Positions 51,062 to 60,539 of a DNA stretch of 64,000 nt are shown in pieces. Position 1 is the stretch's first letter, and every line of letters starts with the position of its first letter. The DNA is from Tanytarsus gracilentus. Lineage: Eukaryota > Arthropoda > Insecta > Diptera > Chironomidae. The notes beneath the pieces are model-generated. The model was not told the DNA's origin. It saw only the letters and a program-made list of their open reading frames with translations, and searched no databases. Both the position numbers and the translations under genes were made by a program. The stretch lies in assembly GCA_038502055.1 (NCBI GenBank), contig JAXRKN010000037.1, positions 4,092,001-4,156,000 of the forward strand, in the 5' to 3' direction.

Positions 51062-54000
51062 ATGTCAGATTATTTGCAAGCATTTTTAAATGGCGATCCA
51101 TTGCCAGTGCCAAAGAAACGCTTGATACCTAGTTTCTCCGTTAAGGCACGAAGGTTCGGTGAAAGTAGTGTCAAAGAAGAAAGAGATCGCAGTCAAAGTT
51201 TTGTAAGTAGAGTTTAAGATCCAGTTGAAAAGATCCAGTAAATTTTTTGATATTTAATTTTAGAACTACGCAGAAAAACTTAGAGCTCAGGAAGAAAATG
51301 AGATACTGACCAAAATTCTCAATCGACCGGCCGATCAGACACTTGGAATCAACGAAGAACAAGAAAACTCGGCAATTCCACCAACAAATGATGTTTTTCT
51401 GAAATATGAGTTCGATTTGGAACCAGTTAAACTTCCAATTCATGATAAACGTCAAGAAATTCTCGAGCAACTCGAACGAAATGAAGTAATAATCATCAGA
51501 GCTACCACTGGAAGTGGAAAATCTAGTCAAGTTCCACAATATATTCTCGAAGAGGCCCATCGAAATAAGAAAAATGTTAATATCATTGTGACACAACCAA
51601 GAAGAATCTCGGCACAGTCACTCGCAAGTCGTGTCGCGCTAGAGAGAAAATGTGAAGTCGGTTCTCTTATTGGCTACCAAATTGGACTTGATAGAAAGGT
51701 TAGCAATACAGACACACGATTGCTTTACTGTACCACCGGTGTTTTTCTACAAAAGCTTATAAACGAGAAAACATTGAAACGATGGAGTCACTGTATAATC
51801 GATGAAATTCATGAGAGAGACATGGACATGGATTTCGTGCTGTTAATTCTTCGTAGATTGATGTCAGCTAAGCATACGGGAACAAAGTTAATTCTCATGT
51901 CTGCAACAATGGAAACTGAAAGCATTTCAAATTACTTTATGAACTATTTCTCTCCAAAATCTGAATTCAAACCGGCCATTCTAGATCTCAAAGTTCCGCG
52001 TCCGCATCCAGTAAAAGTTGACTATCTCGATGCATTCAAGCGTCAGGAATATTTTGGCGTACTCAAGGAATTTATCGACATTAAAAACCCATCGATTGAG
52101 CCAACAATGTACACGGCAGGTGTTGAAATTCTTAAATTATTAGCGGATAAAGGAATGAAGTCCTTCTTGATTTTTCTTCCCGGCTGGTATGAAATTGAGA
52201 ATTTCTACCATGAGCTTCTAAAGGTGAATCAAATTCTTGTTCGTTTCACTGTAATTAAACTGCATTCCACGATGGGAATGGACGATATCAAGGGACTGTA
52301 TAATCAAAATGTTGAGAGAAAAATTATAATCTCGACAAACATCGCAGAGTCTTCGATTACAATTCCAGACATTGATTTTATCATAGATTATTGCCTCATG
52401 AAACACCTGGAGACTGAAACTTCATCGAATCTCACTCAATTGAAGATGGTTTGGGCATCAAAAGTTAATTTACGACAGCGAGAGGGTCGTGTCGGTAGAA
52501 CCAAGCATGGACAAGTGGTAAGAATGATTTTCGAAGAGCATTTTGAAAAAATGCCCGATGAGGCGCCCGCTGAAATGCAAAGAACATCCCTCGAAGCAGT
52601 CATACTTAAAGCGAAGCAGTTGAAAATGGGAAAACCAATCGATATTTTGGGCCTAGCTCTAAGTCCACCACCTCGTCACGCAATTATCGACGCAATCCTC
52701 GTCCTTAAAGAGCTCGGAGCCTTAACTCGCCACAATGAAAACGGATTTGATTTTGAGGATGGAGATTTAACTTTTGTTGGTGAAATCATGAGCAATGTGC
52801 CGGTAGATGTACGCCTTTCAAAATTAATTGTTCTCGGCTACATGTTTAATGTCCTGAAAGAAATGATCATCATTGCAGCAGGTCTTAGCGTTCGATCGAT
52901 CTTCAAACAGAGTAGCGTCAAACGAATGGATACATTCGAAGCTAAATTCACATTTGGCAGTGGAAGTAGCGACGTATTGGCGATTTTAAATGTCTACAAG
53001 ACATGGACTAAATTCATGGAGGAAAAGCATAATAAGTTGGAACAGAAAAATTTTGAGTTTCAAAATCACCTCGATGTGCGTAACTTGAGAGACATGAACG
53101 CTCATATTCACGATATAATGAAGCGATTGGAGCAGCTGGGCTTCAGCAAAAAGAGTTTGATGGAAAATCGAGTTGAAAAGTACAGCGAGCGAATGTTTTT
53201 GATCAAGATATGCATTGCTGGTGAGCTTATAATAAATATCATTTAAAATATGTTTTTAACACTCAATTATTATTTAGGCGCATTCTATCCAAACTTTTAC
53301 ATTTTCGGAGGCGACATTCCCGATCGCGATGCATTCAATACGCTCAACTATAAAAATCCTTGTCATACCATCTACTACAAGAGCTTCCAAAACAACCATT
53401 GTGGAGATCTCTATAAGAATCAAATAATCGAGCATCTGTTGAACAATGAAATTATCAAGACAGCCGATGATGCGGAAATTCATTTTGACACGAATTCTAC
53501 ACGCGTTGTGGTAGAATTTAAAAATCTCAGAAATGATGAAGACGTTAAAGTACCCGGTGATGTTAAATTTGAAGTGTATAAGGCTTTAAGATTTGCGCGG
53601 CATCATGGAAAGTATAATCTTAAGTTGGAATTATCTAGCATTGCCAAAGAGAATGATTATTTGCAAAGGAAACGCTACAAAACCGAGGAGGGATGTAATA
53701 AAATGAAGAAAGACGATGGACAATGTATTTATCCCAAGGCAAGAGCAAGTGTGGTTGGATATGTCACTTCCGTATGTATTATAAACCGAAATATCACTTT
53801 AAATTTTATATTTAATTTTTTTTAGATAATTTCTCCTGGAAAATTTTACATTCAACCCGAGGTAGGTCGCGAAAAACTTCACAAATTCAAGTCCAAAATA
53901 TTGATTCCCTCCGCCTTAACACAAATCGGAGACTTGCGAGAATGTGTGCGTGAAAACTTGATTATCGTTCGGAATATGAAAAATGAATTTTATCGAGCTC

Positions 54001-55484
54001 AAATTATTGAATCGCCGTACCAGAACAAGCAATTTAAGGTGCGTTTAATTGACTTTGGAAACAATGTAAGATGTGAATTTGAAGATTTTTACACGTTCAT
54101 CGGATCAACGCGTGAAGAAAGACGAGAGCTTCTTAAAGGATGCTTTCGTTATCCTCCGTTGTGCTTTGAGGCGAAGCTCGCTGAGTGTAAGCCCGCTGTT
54201 ATTTATCAAACTGGATGGTCCTCGAATGCAACCGACAAATTTAAGGAGATTATTGATGAAGAGACTAAAGCAGGAAGGAAAATCGATATTAAAGTTTATG
54301 CGTTCAACAACTATGACAAAGTGGTATCGGTTTATTTGAATCTCAATGAAACTATGAATCGTCGTGCGACGTCTGTCAATCATTTAATGTCTCTCTATGG
54401 ATATACACAAATTGCCAACGAGTCTTACATCTATCAAATTAGCCGTGTGACCGATGAAATTAAAACTAATGCGAAAAATGAGCATTTTGACTTTAAGGAC
54501 TACAGTGATGCGCCGAGGGGTTTTGATAAACTCACACTTACCGGCCCTATTTCAACTTTTTCACACAATAATTTCGAGAGAACAACTCATTGCCACGAAT
54601 CTGACATTACAATTGATCCATGGAGTGTAAATTCAATTCTTATCGACCCCTATCCATTTGATGGAATTCGTAAGGTCATGGTAGCTGCGTGTCGCTCAAA
54701 AAATGACAAAGGAAAAATTACTCTACGTCATACGACTGTCCTTCCACACGTGACCGGAATGGCATGTCTTCTCGCTCTCATCTTTTGTCCAACTGCTCAG
54801 TTTCGATATGATAAAAATTTTAATCGATTTACATCCATTCTGACTGGCTTGGGCTGTTCCTTCGATGGAAAGTCTTACTATAAAGAACACGATTGTCTCT
54901 TTCACACCGATGTTGATCTCGACGCCGAAGACATTGCGAATATCAATGAACTACGCGAAATAATGTCCGAGTTGATGGAGAAATTTCAGTTATCCAATGA
55001 AAACTACCGTGAAGAACTTGCTGGTAGAGCTCAGGATAAACTTTTTGAGATTATGCAACGAAATCGAGCACAAATTGGCGCGACCTTAAGAGACGGTTAT
55101 TCCTGGAATGGCGAAAATGCACTCAAAGAAGATTACAACGAGAAAATGCGAATGTTTCCAAGCCTTAATCCTCGATCACTACAGCCTTACTCAATTGAAC
55201 GATGGAAAACGCTCAAGAATCTGAACGAGGAATTTGAAGAAAAGGCAAGCACAAATGTCCGTGATGAGTGTCTCGATTGTGTCCTTTGCGATGAGCGAGT
55301 TGAAACTCTTTATGAGCTTAAAATTCACGTTCTCAAGTCAAAACATGCTAATCTCGTCATTAACTTGGAGAAATCAAAGCCCGAAGAACCCGCCGTTGGA
55401 AGAAAGCGAGAGTATCGTTACACAGTCGATAGCGAATGCGGTAATCAAAGCCAAAGAACTGTTAAAAAGGAAAAATACGACTAA
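51062..55484 (+). CDS. spn-E: Spindle-E, DEAH-type helicase with Tudor domain (TDRD9 orthologue)
   Basis: Exons 51062..51202, 51264..53220, 53278..53771, 53826..55484; 1,416 residues, close to the Drosophila protein. Helicase motifs: Walker A GSGKS (130-134), DEIH (227-230), SAT (260-262), then motif VI QREGRVGRT in the second RecA domain, followed by the helicase-associated region. A Tudor domain (about 895-960: FYRAQIIES, VRLIDFGN) reads dimethyl-arginine on PIWI proteins. A C2H2-like finger lies near the C terminus (Cys1349, Cys1352, His1365, His1371). In flies the protein sits in perinuclear nuage and supports ping-pong piRNA amplification, silencing transposons in the germline. It is divergent from MOCS1 and convergent with the first gene of the novel paralogue cluster. 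Confidence 0.95.
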
Positions 55485-55688
55485 TTTGTGATAATAATAT
55501 TTTTCAAATAAATGAATTTATAACTCGTATTTATTGTATGTGTAAGTTTATTAGAAACATTTTATCCAAGTTTTCTTTTTGCTAAATTATCTCGCATAAG
55601 TAAAAGTTTACTCTGCCATGCTGAGACATTTGATGAACTTGCATCCTCATCTATCTGTGCGTAAAGGTCATTTTTAAATTTTAATGAC

Positions 55689-56552
55689 TTAATTTAATTC
55701 TTGAATATTATTTTCCAAAAATTCTTCATAGTTTTTTTTGAGCGTACAGTCACATTTGCAGTTCCAACACTTGTTTTTTAAAACAGTAAGGAATTCTGAT
55801 TTTGAGACCAAAATCATCTTTTTGAAACTTTTCTCAAATGCATTTCCTAGATAATAATTTTCGAAATATGAATTTTCGATGATTGTCAACCTTTTATTGC
55901 GATAGACAAAATTCAGGACGAAAAAATCCGGTCTATAAAAATATGATTCTCTATAAATTTCATGAAAAAGATTGAGAAGTTCTTTTATAATTCTCAACCG
56001 TTTGTGGCGATTTTTCGACTTGTCAAGTAACGTTTTCAAATTAATTCCGATTAAATTTTTTTTAAGAAAAATTACTCTATCATTAATATTTAATATTTGG
56101 AATGAATTTTTATCAATCCTGTTCTGCTGTGATTTGCTTTTGCATGCAATATTTTGAAATTTATTAGAAAAGGTGTATGCAAGCATATTGTAACGATAAA
56201 TACGCAACGGCACTATCTTTATCTCAATTTCCGATGATTTCAGATGACTAAAAATTTCATGATTGAGATTAATTTTTGCGGGAATTGTCACAAAGTTATC
56301 GACTCCATGATAACTTTCAAAAATTTCCAGAAGTTTTTCTTCTTCCACCAATTTCATTAAAATTTCTTTCGATGGCTTAGGAACAGATGATAGATTATTT
56401 ATTTTATGGAGCGTAAATTTCTTAGCGTCATCTTGAACTTTTTTATGAGCCAAAGTTTTTGCAACACATTTTCTTTCAGGTTTTTCTTTCTTTAGACTCG
56501 AAAGAGTAAAGTCGTCGAATGAAAATTCGTCAATTGAAGTTTGACTAGTCAT
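55689..56552 (-). CDS. Novel paralogue family, member A (intronless)
   Basis: Single exon, 287 residues, ATG 56552. I do not recognise the family. It shares with the next three genes a basic N terminus, then a helical segment (KINNLSSVPKPSKEILMKL), LLEIFES, a strand pair ending IEIKIV, a later VIFLKKNLIGINLKTLL segment and a helical region (IIKELLNLFHEIYRESY). It is the most diverged member and alone has a Cys cluster near the C terminus (CWNCKCDC), which might bind metal. No signal peptide or membrane segment is visible, so it is probably cytosolic or nuclear. It converges with spindle-E, 204 bp apart, and is divergent from member B. Confidence 0.78.
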   Translation of the reverse strand: MTSQTSIDEFSFDDFTLSSLKKEKPERKCVAKTLAHKKVQDDAKKFTLHKINNLSSVPKPSKEILMKLVEEEKLLEIFESYHGVDNFVTIPAKINLNHEIFSHLKSSEIEIKIVPLRIYRYNMLAYTFSNKFQNIACKSKSQQNRIDKNSFQILNINDRVIFLKKNLIGINLKTLLDKSKNRHKRLRIIKELLNLFHEIYRESYFYRPDFFVLNFVYRNKRLTIIENSYFENYYLGNAFEKSFKKMILVSKSEFLTVLKNKCWNCKCDCTLKKNYEEFLENNIQELN

Positions 56553-56829
56553 GAAACTTTTTTTCGTACACTTAATTTAAAATTCAGACTTGAACTGAAA
56601 ATAAAAAATATTGATTTTATCTTTTAAAGAAAAGAATATCAAAAAATTATGAAATACATGCAACATTGTGAAATTATCTTTTGTATAAAATAGCTCGAGG
56701 GAAAAAAAGTAAAAATTAGTTTGTTTTGCGCATTTACTTGTGAACGACTATAAAGTTTGGAAAAGTGCAACTTTTTGGTAATTAACAATTTTATTTGACT
56801 ATAAAAAAACTATTTGATTATTTTTTTAG
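56553..56829. promoter_or_regulatory. Divergent promoter region between paralogues A and B
   Basis: 277 bp between opposite start codons. TTTTTTTAG directly before the member B ATG resembles a splice acceptor, and GGTAATTAAC near 56777 resembles a donor, so B may have a 5' UTR intron of about 50 bp. Confidence 0.4.
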
Positions 56830-57681
56830 ATGACTGACACAGATAGACCAAGTTCCTCACTTTTTGTCAACTCGTTTAGTAAAATGAGTAAGAAGGACAG
56901 AAATGGCAAAAAGCACTTCGATAAGCAGCAACAAATTAAATTTAAAAAGATCGAGCTTTTACCAATAAATTATTCAACGAAACAAATTCTAATGAGAATG
57001 ATAAAAAAGCCTTCTGGAGTTCATCAAGTTACGGATATCGTGAGAGTTTTAAAAGCTGATAAAAAATCAGTTACGATTCAAGCAAAAATCTTCACCCAAG
57101 AAAATACGGTAGAAGATGTAGTCGTTAAAATTTTGAAAGAATCTAACAAAAAAAATTGTGATTTGAACATGTGGTGCAGAGGAGAAGACGGAAAAGTTAA
57201 AAGCGAATCGTTAGAACTTTTTCATCATGAAAATATTGTGATCATGAAGATGCTTAAAAACGCGAAAACTTTAGAACAAATGCTAGATAAATCAAACAAC
57301 ATTCAAGAGATTTTTGAAGAGATCATTGGCCTTATTCGTGACTCAAAAGATATATGCTGGGATTTCTGGAAAACTAATTTGGGATCATGCTTGAAAAAAA
57401 TTGTGCATCATGACGGCAAATGGAAAATTTTGACTTTACATTTTGAAAGAGAGCATTACGATAAAAAGGATTTCATGAGTATGAATCTAGCTGAAGTCAT
57501 TGAAGTTTTCAGTTTTTATGGAATGAACAAATATGAAATGGAAAAAATATTTATGAAAACCATTCGTGAAAGATATGACAGTCATTTGTCATATTGCTAT
57601 AGCAGTAAAGTTTTTAAATTTGTACACGAAAAATACTTTCTGGAAAGGTGTAACGATTTCAAGCAGTATGTCTTGTATTAA
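56830..57681 (+). CDS. Novel paralogue family, member B (intronless coding region)
   Basis: 283 residues. Family landmarks: KKIELLPINYSTKQILMRM, VTDIVRVLKADKKSVTIQAKI, VVVKIL, then NIVIMKMLKNAKTLEQMLDK and a helix IFEEIIGLIRDS. The order strand-strand-VxVKI, later a hydrophobic strand followed by KTL and a helix, recalls the N lobe and hinge of protein kinases (VAIK lysine, hinge, helix D/E). However, no HRD or DFG motif is present, so it would be at most a degenerate pseudokinase; this is inference. No signal peptide. The gene ends 37 bp from the end of member C on the other strand. A second Met at residue 19 (MSKKDRN) is a possible alternative start. Confidence 0.78.
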   Translation: MTDTDRPSSSLFVNSFSKMSKKDRNGKKHFDKQQQIKFKKIELLPINYSTKQILMRMIKKPSGVHQVTDIVRVLKADKKSVTIQAKIFTQENTVEDVVVKILKESNKKNCDLNMWCRGEDGKVKSESLELFHHENIVIMKMLKNAKTLEQMLDKSNNIQEIFEEIIGLIRDSKDICWDFWKTNLGSCLKKIVHHDGKWKILTLHFEREHYDKKDFMSMNLAEVIEVFSFYGMNKYEMEKIFMKTIRERYDSHLSYCYSSKVFKFVHEKYFLERCNDFKQYVLY

Positions 57682-57718
57682 TTTTTTAATGTATTTTTCA
57701 AATAAAAAAAATCAAATT

Positions 57719-58588
57719 TTATTCATTTCTTTTTGCAAAAAAACTTTTATGTTGCTTTCTCGAAATTGTGAGGTCTTCGATCGGTGTGAAATATTTTTCC
57801 ATGACTGTAAATACTGCCATTCTCTTCCATTCGATGTTGTTCCACTGAGCTGTTTTCATAACCTTTAAAAATTGAATCCTTAATTCATTTTCAGAAACAC
57901 CATGCAGATGAAACAGTTCAATTAATAGTGAAATATTCGCGATAAAATCATTTTTATGATGAAAGTGCGATGCATCAGTTGGATTGATAAAAATCCAATT
58001 TCCATTGGAGAAAATAATTTTTTTTGATGGGTTAACCTTCAATTTCCAAAAGTTTTCATCTTTCGTGCGAATGTCATGAATTTGCTGCAGTATTTCTCCA
58101 AATATTTCCACAAAATCTCTTTTAGAGTTGGTTTGCAAAATTTCTGAAAATGTCTTAGCATGTGGAAATTTTTTCATGACAGTCACATTTCTGTTTGTTA
58201 AAATTGTCAACGATTCACGAACAAAAAAAGAACCAATATTTTTGGAATTTTGAGAAACGTTTGATGAATTTTTGGTATATGCTTGCAATTCATAAAACTT
58301 TGTGTTTACATCAGGTAAGATTTTGATTACAACTTCATCAGTTTCCATTGAGAGCTTTGAAAAAGCTTTCATGTTCAAATTGATTCTTCCAAGAAGCGTA
58401 AAGGATCCATTTTCACTCTTTAGCACTTTGGTGATGTCTAATAATTTTTCACTAACAATCAATGTTGTAAGATTTTCTTTTGATGTCACTGACAATGATA
58501 AGTTTTCAATTTTTTCTAAAACTTTCAAATTTAAATGATTTTTAAGCTTATGTACTTTTGAGTCATGTCTTTTGCTTGATTTTGACAT
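57719..58588 (-). CDS. Novel paralogue family, member C (intronless)
   Basis: 289 residues from ATG 58588; the frame extends upstream to a GTG at 58612 but not to another ATG. Clear relation to member D: KLLDITKVLKSENGSFTLLGRIN against KIVDITKVMKSTNNTLTLHGKIN. Then DEVVIKIL, NVTVMKKFPHAKTFSEIL and the helix FVEIFGEILQQIHDIR, followed by FWKL and KKIIFSNGNWIFI. The basic N and C termini could bind nucleic acid or direct nuclear entry. The TAA stop overlaps an AATAAA signal on its strand (57718-57723). Function unknown. Confidence 0.8.
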   Translation of the reverse strand: MSKSSKRHDSKVHKLKNHLNLKVLEKIENLSLSVTSKENLTTLIVSEKLLDITKVLKSENGSFTLLGRINLNMKAFSKLSMETDEVVIKILPDVNTKFYELQAYTKNSSNVSQNSKNIGSFFVRESLTILTNRNVTVMKKFPHAKTFSEILQTNSKRDFVEIFGEILQQIHDIRTKDENFWKLKVNPSKKIIFSNGNWIFINPTDASHFHHKNDFIANISLLIELFHLHGVSENELRIQFLKVMKTAQWNNIEWKRMAVFTVMEKYFTPIEDLTISRKQHKSFFAKRNE

Positions 58589-58935
58589 TTCAGAATTTTT
58601 GTTAAATCTCACTTCTGCTTCTTAAAATTATTTAATTTAACTTCTCTGTTTGAAATTTTGTATTACAATGTTCTCACTTAATGAAAAATATAAAAACTAT
58701 TTCACAATCTTGAGTAAGCGACAGAGATTGGCAATTACATTGCAATCTCGAGTAAAATTTACATTACAAAAAATTACATATTAATTAATTATATTTTAAT
58801 ACAAAGTTCATGTTATTTCTCATTAAATTTTTTGTATTTGTCCAACTCTGGTAAGCGTAAGATAATTAAGTAACGTTATTTTTCAAATTCATGAAATGAA
58901 ACCTCGATATAAAGTCAGTGTTATTAATGATTCAC
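58589..58935. other. Upstream region of paralogue C, ending in the transposon target site
   Basis: AT-rich 5' flank of member C. Before the transposon insertion it was probably the divergent promoter shared with member D, because removing the element and one target copy leaves about 400 bp between the two ATGs. Confidence 0.5.
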
Positions 58936-58953
58936 CAAGGGGATTTTCTCTTG

Positions 58954-59115
58954 GGCGGCGGGCTGCGGGCTGCGTTCAGGCGGCCTCAAAAAAGCTAGGC
59001 GGCCCTTGGCGACTCTGGGCGGCTCTAGGCGGCCCGATATTTGCTTAGGCGGCTCTAGGCGGCCCGATACTTGCTTAGGCGGCTCTGGGCGGCTCATATT
59101 ATTTCTAGGCGGCTA
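58954..59115. repeat. Left subterminal GGCGGC repeat cluster
   Basis: Repeated GGCGGCTCTAGGCGGCCC-like units, with two near-identical copies of TTGCTTAGGCGGCTCT. It matches the cluster at the other end of the element. Confidence 0.85.
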
Positions 59116-59295
59116 ATTTTTTCAGGCATAATATAGAAAAAATTAAGCTATTTTATGCAGCATGCCTTATTGTATGATTTTATACTTTTTGCAGCATAAC
59201 TTTTGATGCAAAGAGTAATACAATTAATTACTCTTATTATAATAAATTCTTAAATTTAAAGTAAAAAACTTATCAAAAAAATTTAAAGGGACGGG

Positions 59296-59858
59296 AAAAC
59301 ACTACATAAAAATAAGAAATTTTTTGTAATTTATGTAGTCATACAAAAATTGATTTAGATAAATTACATAAACTTACATAAATTTACATAAATATATTTT
59401 TTATGTAAATTTATGGAATTTAATTTTTTTTGATGAAAATATTAACGTTTTTAAAGGCATGATGAAAATGAAAAATTAAAAAATTTAAAATAAAGTAAAT
59501 CAGAATAAAAATTTCTGAAAAATTAATTTAATAGATGTCCGTAATCAAAAGAAAATAAGTTAAAGAGGTTAAGTTTAGCATCAGAAATAGCTTTAAATCT
59601 TGCAAAGCCTGATCGATTCGATCAATTTTTTGAAGGAAACCATAATTAATTTTTACAAAACTTTATTTTTTAATGGATATAATTTATTGGATAATTTCAA
59701 GGAATTAAAAAACATTAAAAAAATTATTTTGTCTTTTGTTTTTTATTTTTGTACGATTTATCTAATTTATGGAGCCATACAAACAAAAATCTACATTAAT
59801 TACCTAAATTTTATAATTAACATAAATTACATAAATTTTAAAATTTATGTAGTGTTTT
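59296..59858. repeat. Inner 15-bp inverted repeat pair, possible nested element
   Basis: AAAACACTACATAAA (59296-59310) has its exact reverse complement at 59844-59858. Both ends carry ACATAAATT-type subrepeats. About 563 bp in the core of the hAT-like element may be a second, nested element. No target duplication is evident. Confidence 0.55.
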
Positions 59859-60334
59859 TCACATCTGCATCTTTTTATTAACGTTAATTTTTTTTAATTT
59901 GAGGATATAAAAGCAAACAGTAGGTGTAGTAAAAAATGGGTCCAATTAAAATTTGTTCTAAAAAGAAATTAAAATTTTTAAGAGTGGGTATTAAATTAAC
60001 GATTTTATAATAAAAAATCCAAAAATTAAAACCGCATGTCAATAGATTAAATTTTGAGTGAGTAATGGCCCATCAAAGTTTGTAAATACCGCATTCCTTT
60101 AAAGAAACACCCATGGGTTGAGATTTTTTAAATTATTTTTTCGTGTTTTTAGGATAAATGTCCGTAAGAAAAAACTAACTCTTGAATTTTGAAAAATCAA
60201 GCGAAACTTTTTCAAAAAAAGATAAAATGTGATGCTGTTATTTAAAAGTAATATACTTGACATATTTTATTTCGCACTGACGTTTTTTGATACAAATAAT
60301 TGCTTTAGTGTGTGGTTTTGTCGTTTAAAATCTC

Positions 60335-60475
60335 CAGGCGGCCTAAAAATTTGCTAAGGCGGCCTTAGGCGGCTCTTCAAAACACCGGGCGGCTCTAGGC
60401 GGCCCCAGGCGGCTCTGGGCGGCTCAACTTTTTCCAGGCGGCTCGGGCGTTTCTCAAATTTTTTCCGCCGCCCGA
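60335..60475. repeat. Right subterminal GGCGGC repeat cluster
   Basis: Repeats of AGGCGGCCT/AGGCGGCTCT in the same orientation as the left cluster, ending in the reversed terminal repeat CCGCCGCCCG. Confidence 0.85.
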
Positions 60476-60539
60476 GTAAATTTCCCCCCGTGATTCACTC
60501 AGTTTACATTCGCCTACCTATTGCAAAAAAAAATTAAAA

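Larger units (their letters stand above)
58936..60490. mobile_element. hAT-like non-autonomous transposon (MITE), 1,555 bp
   Basis: The element is flanked by a perfect 8-bp direct repeat TGATTCAC (58928-58935 and 60491-60498), the target-site length of hAT elements. Its ends are imperfect inverted repeats: the left begins CAAGGGG and the right, reversed, CGGGGGG, and both continue to a shared GGGCGGCGG. Inside each end lies a cluster of GGCGGC-type motifs (58950-59115 and 60335-60470) in the same orientation, a strong GC contrast to the AT-rich core. hAT transposases often bind such subterminal repeats. No transposase frame is present. It lies between paralogues C and D. Confidence 0.85.

Noticed and set aside
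58589..58612. Extended start for paralogue C at 58612
   Set aside because: The codon there is GTG; the first ATG in frame is at 58588.
59600..59881. 93-codon frame inside the hAT-like element as a transposase remnant
   Set aside because: It is low-complexity Ile/Asn/Phe/Tyr sequence with no transposase motif.
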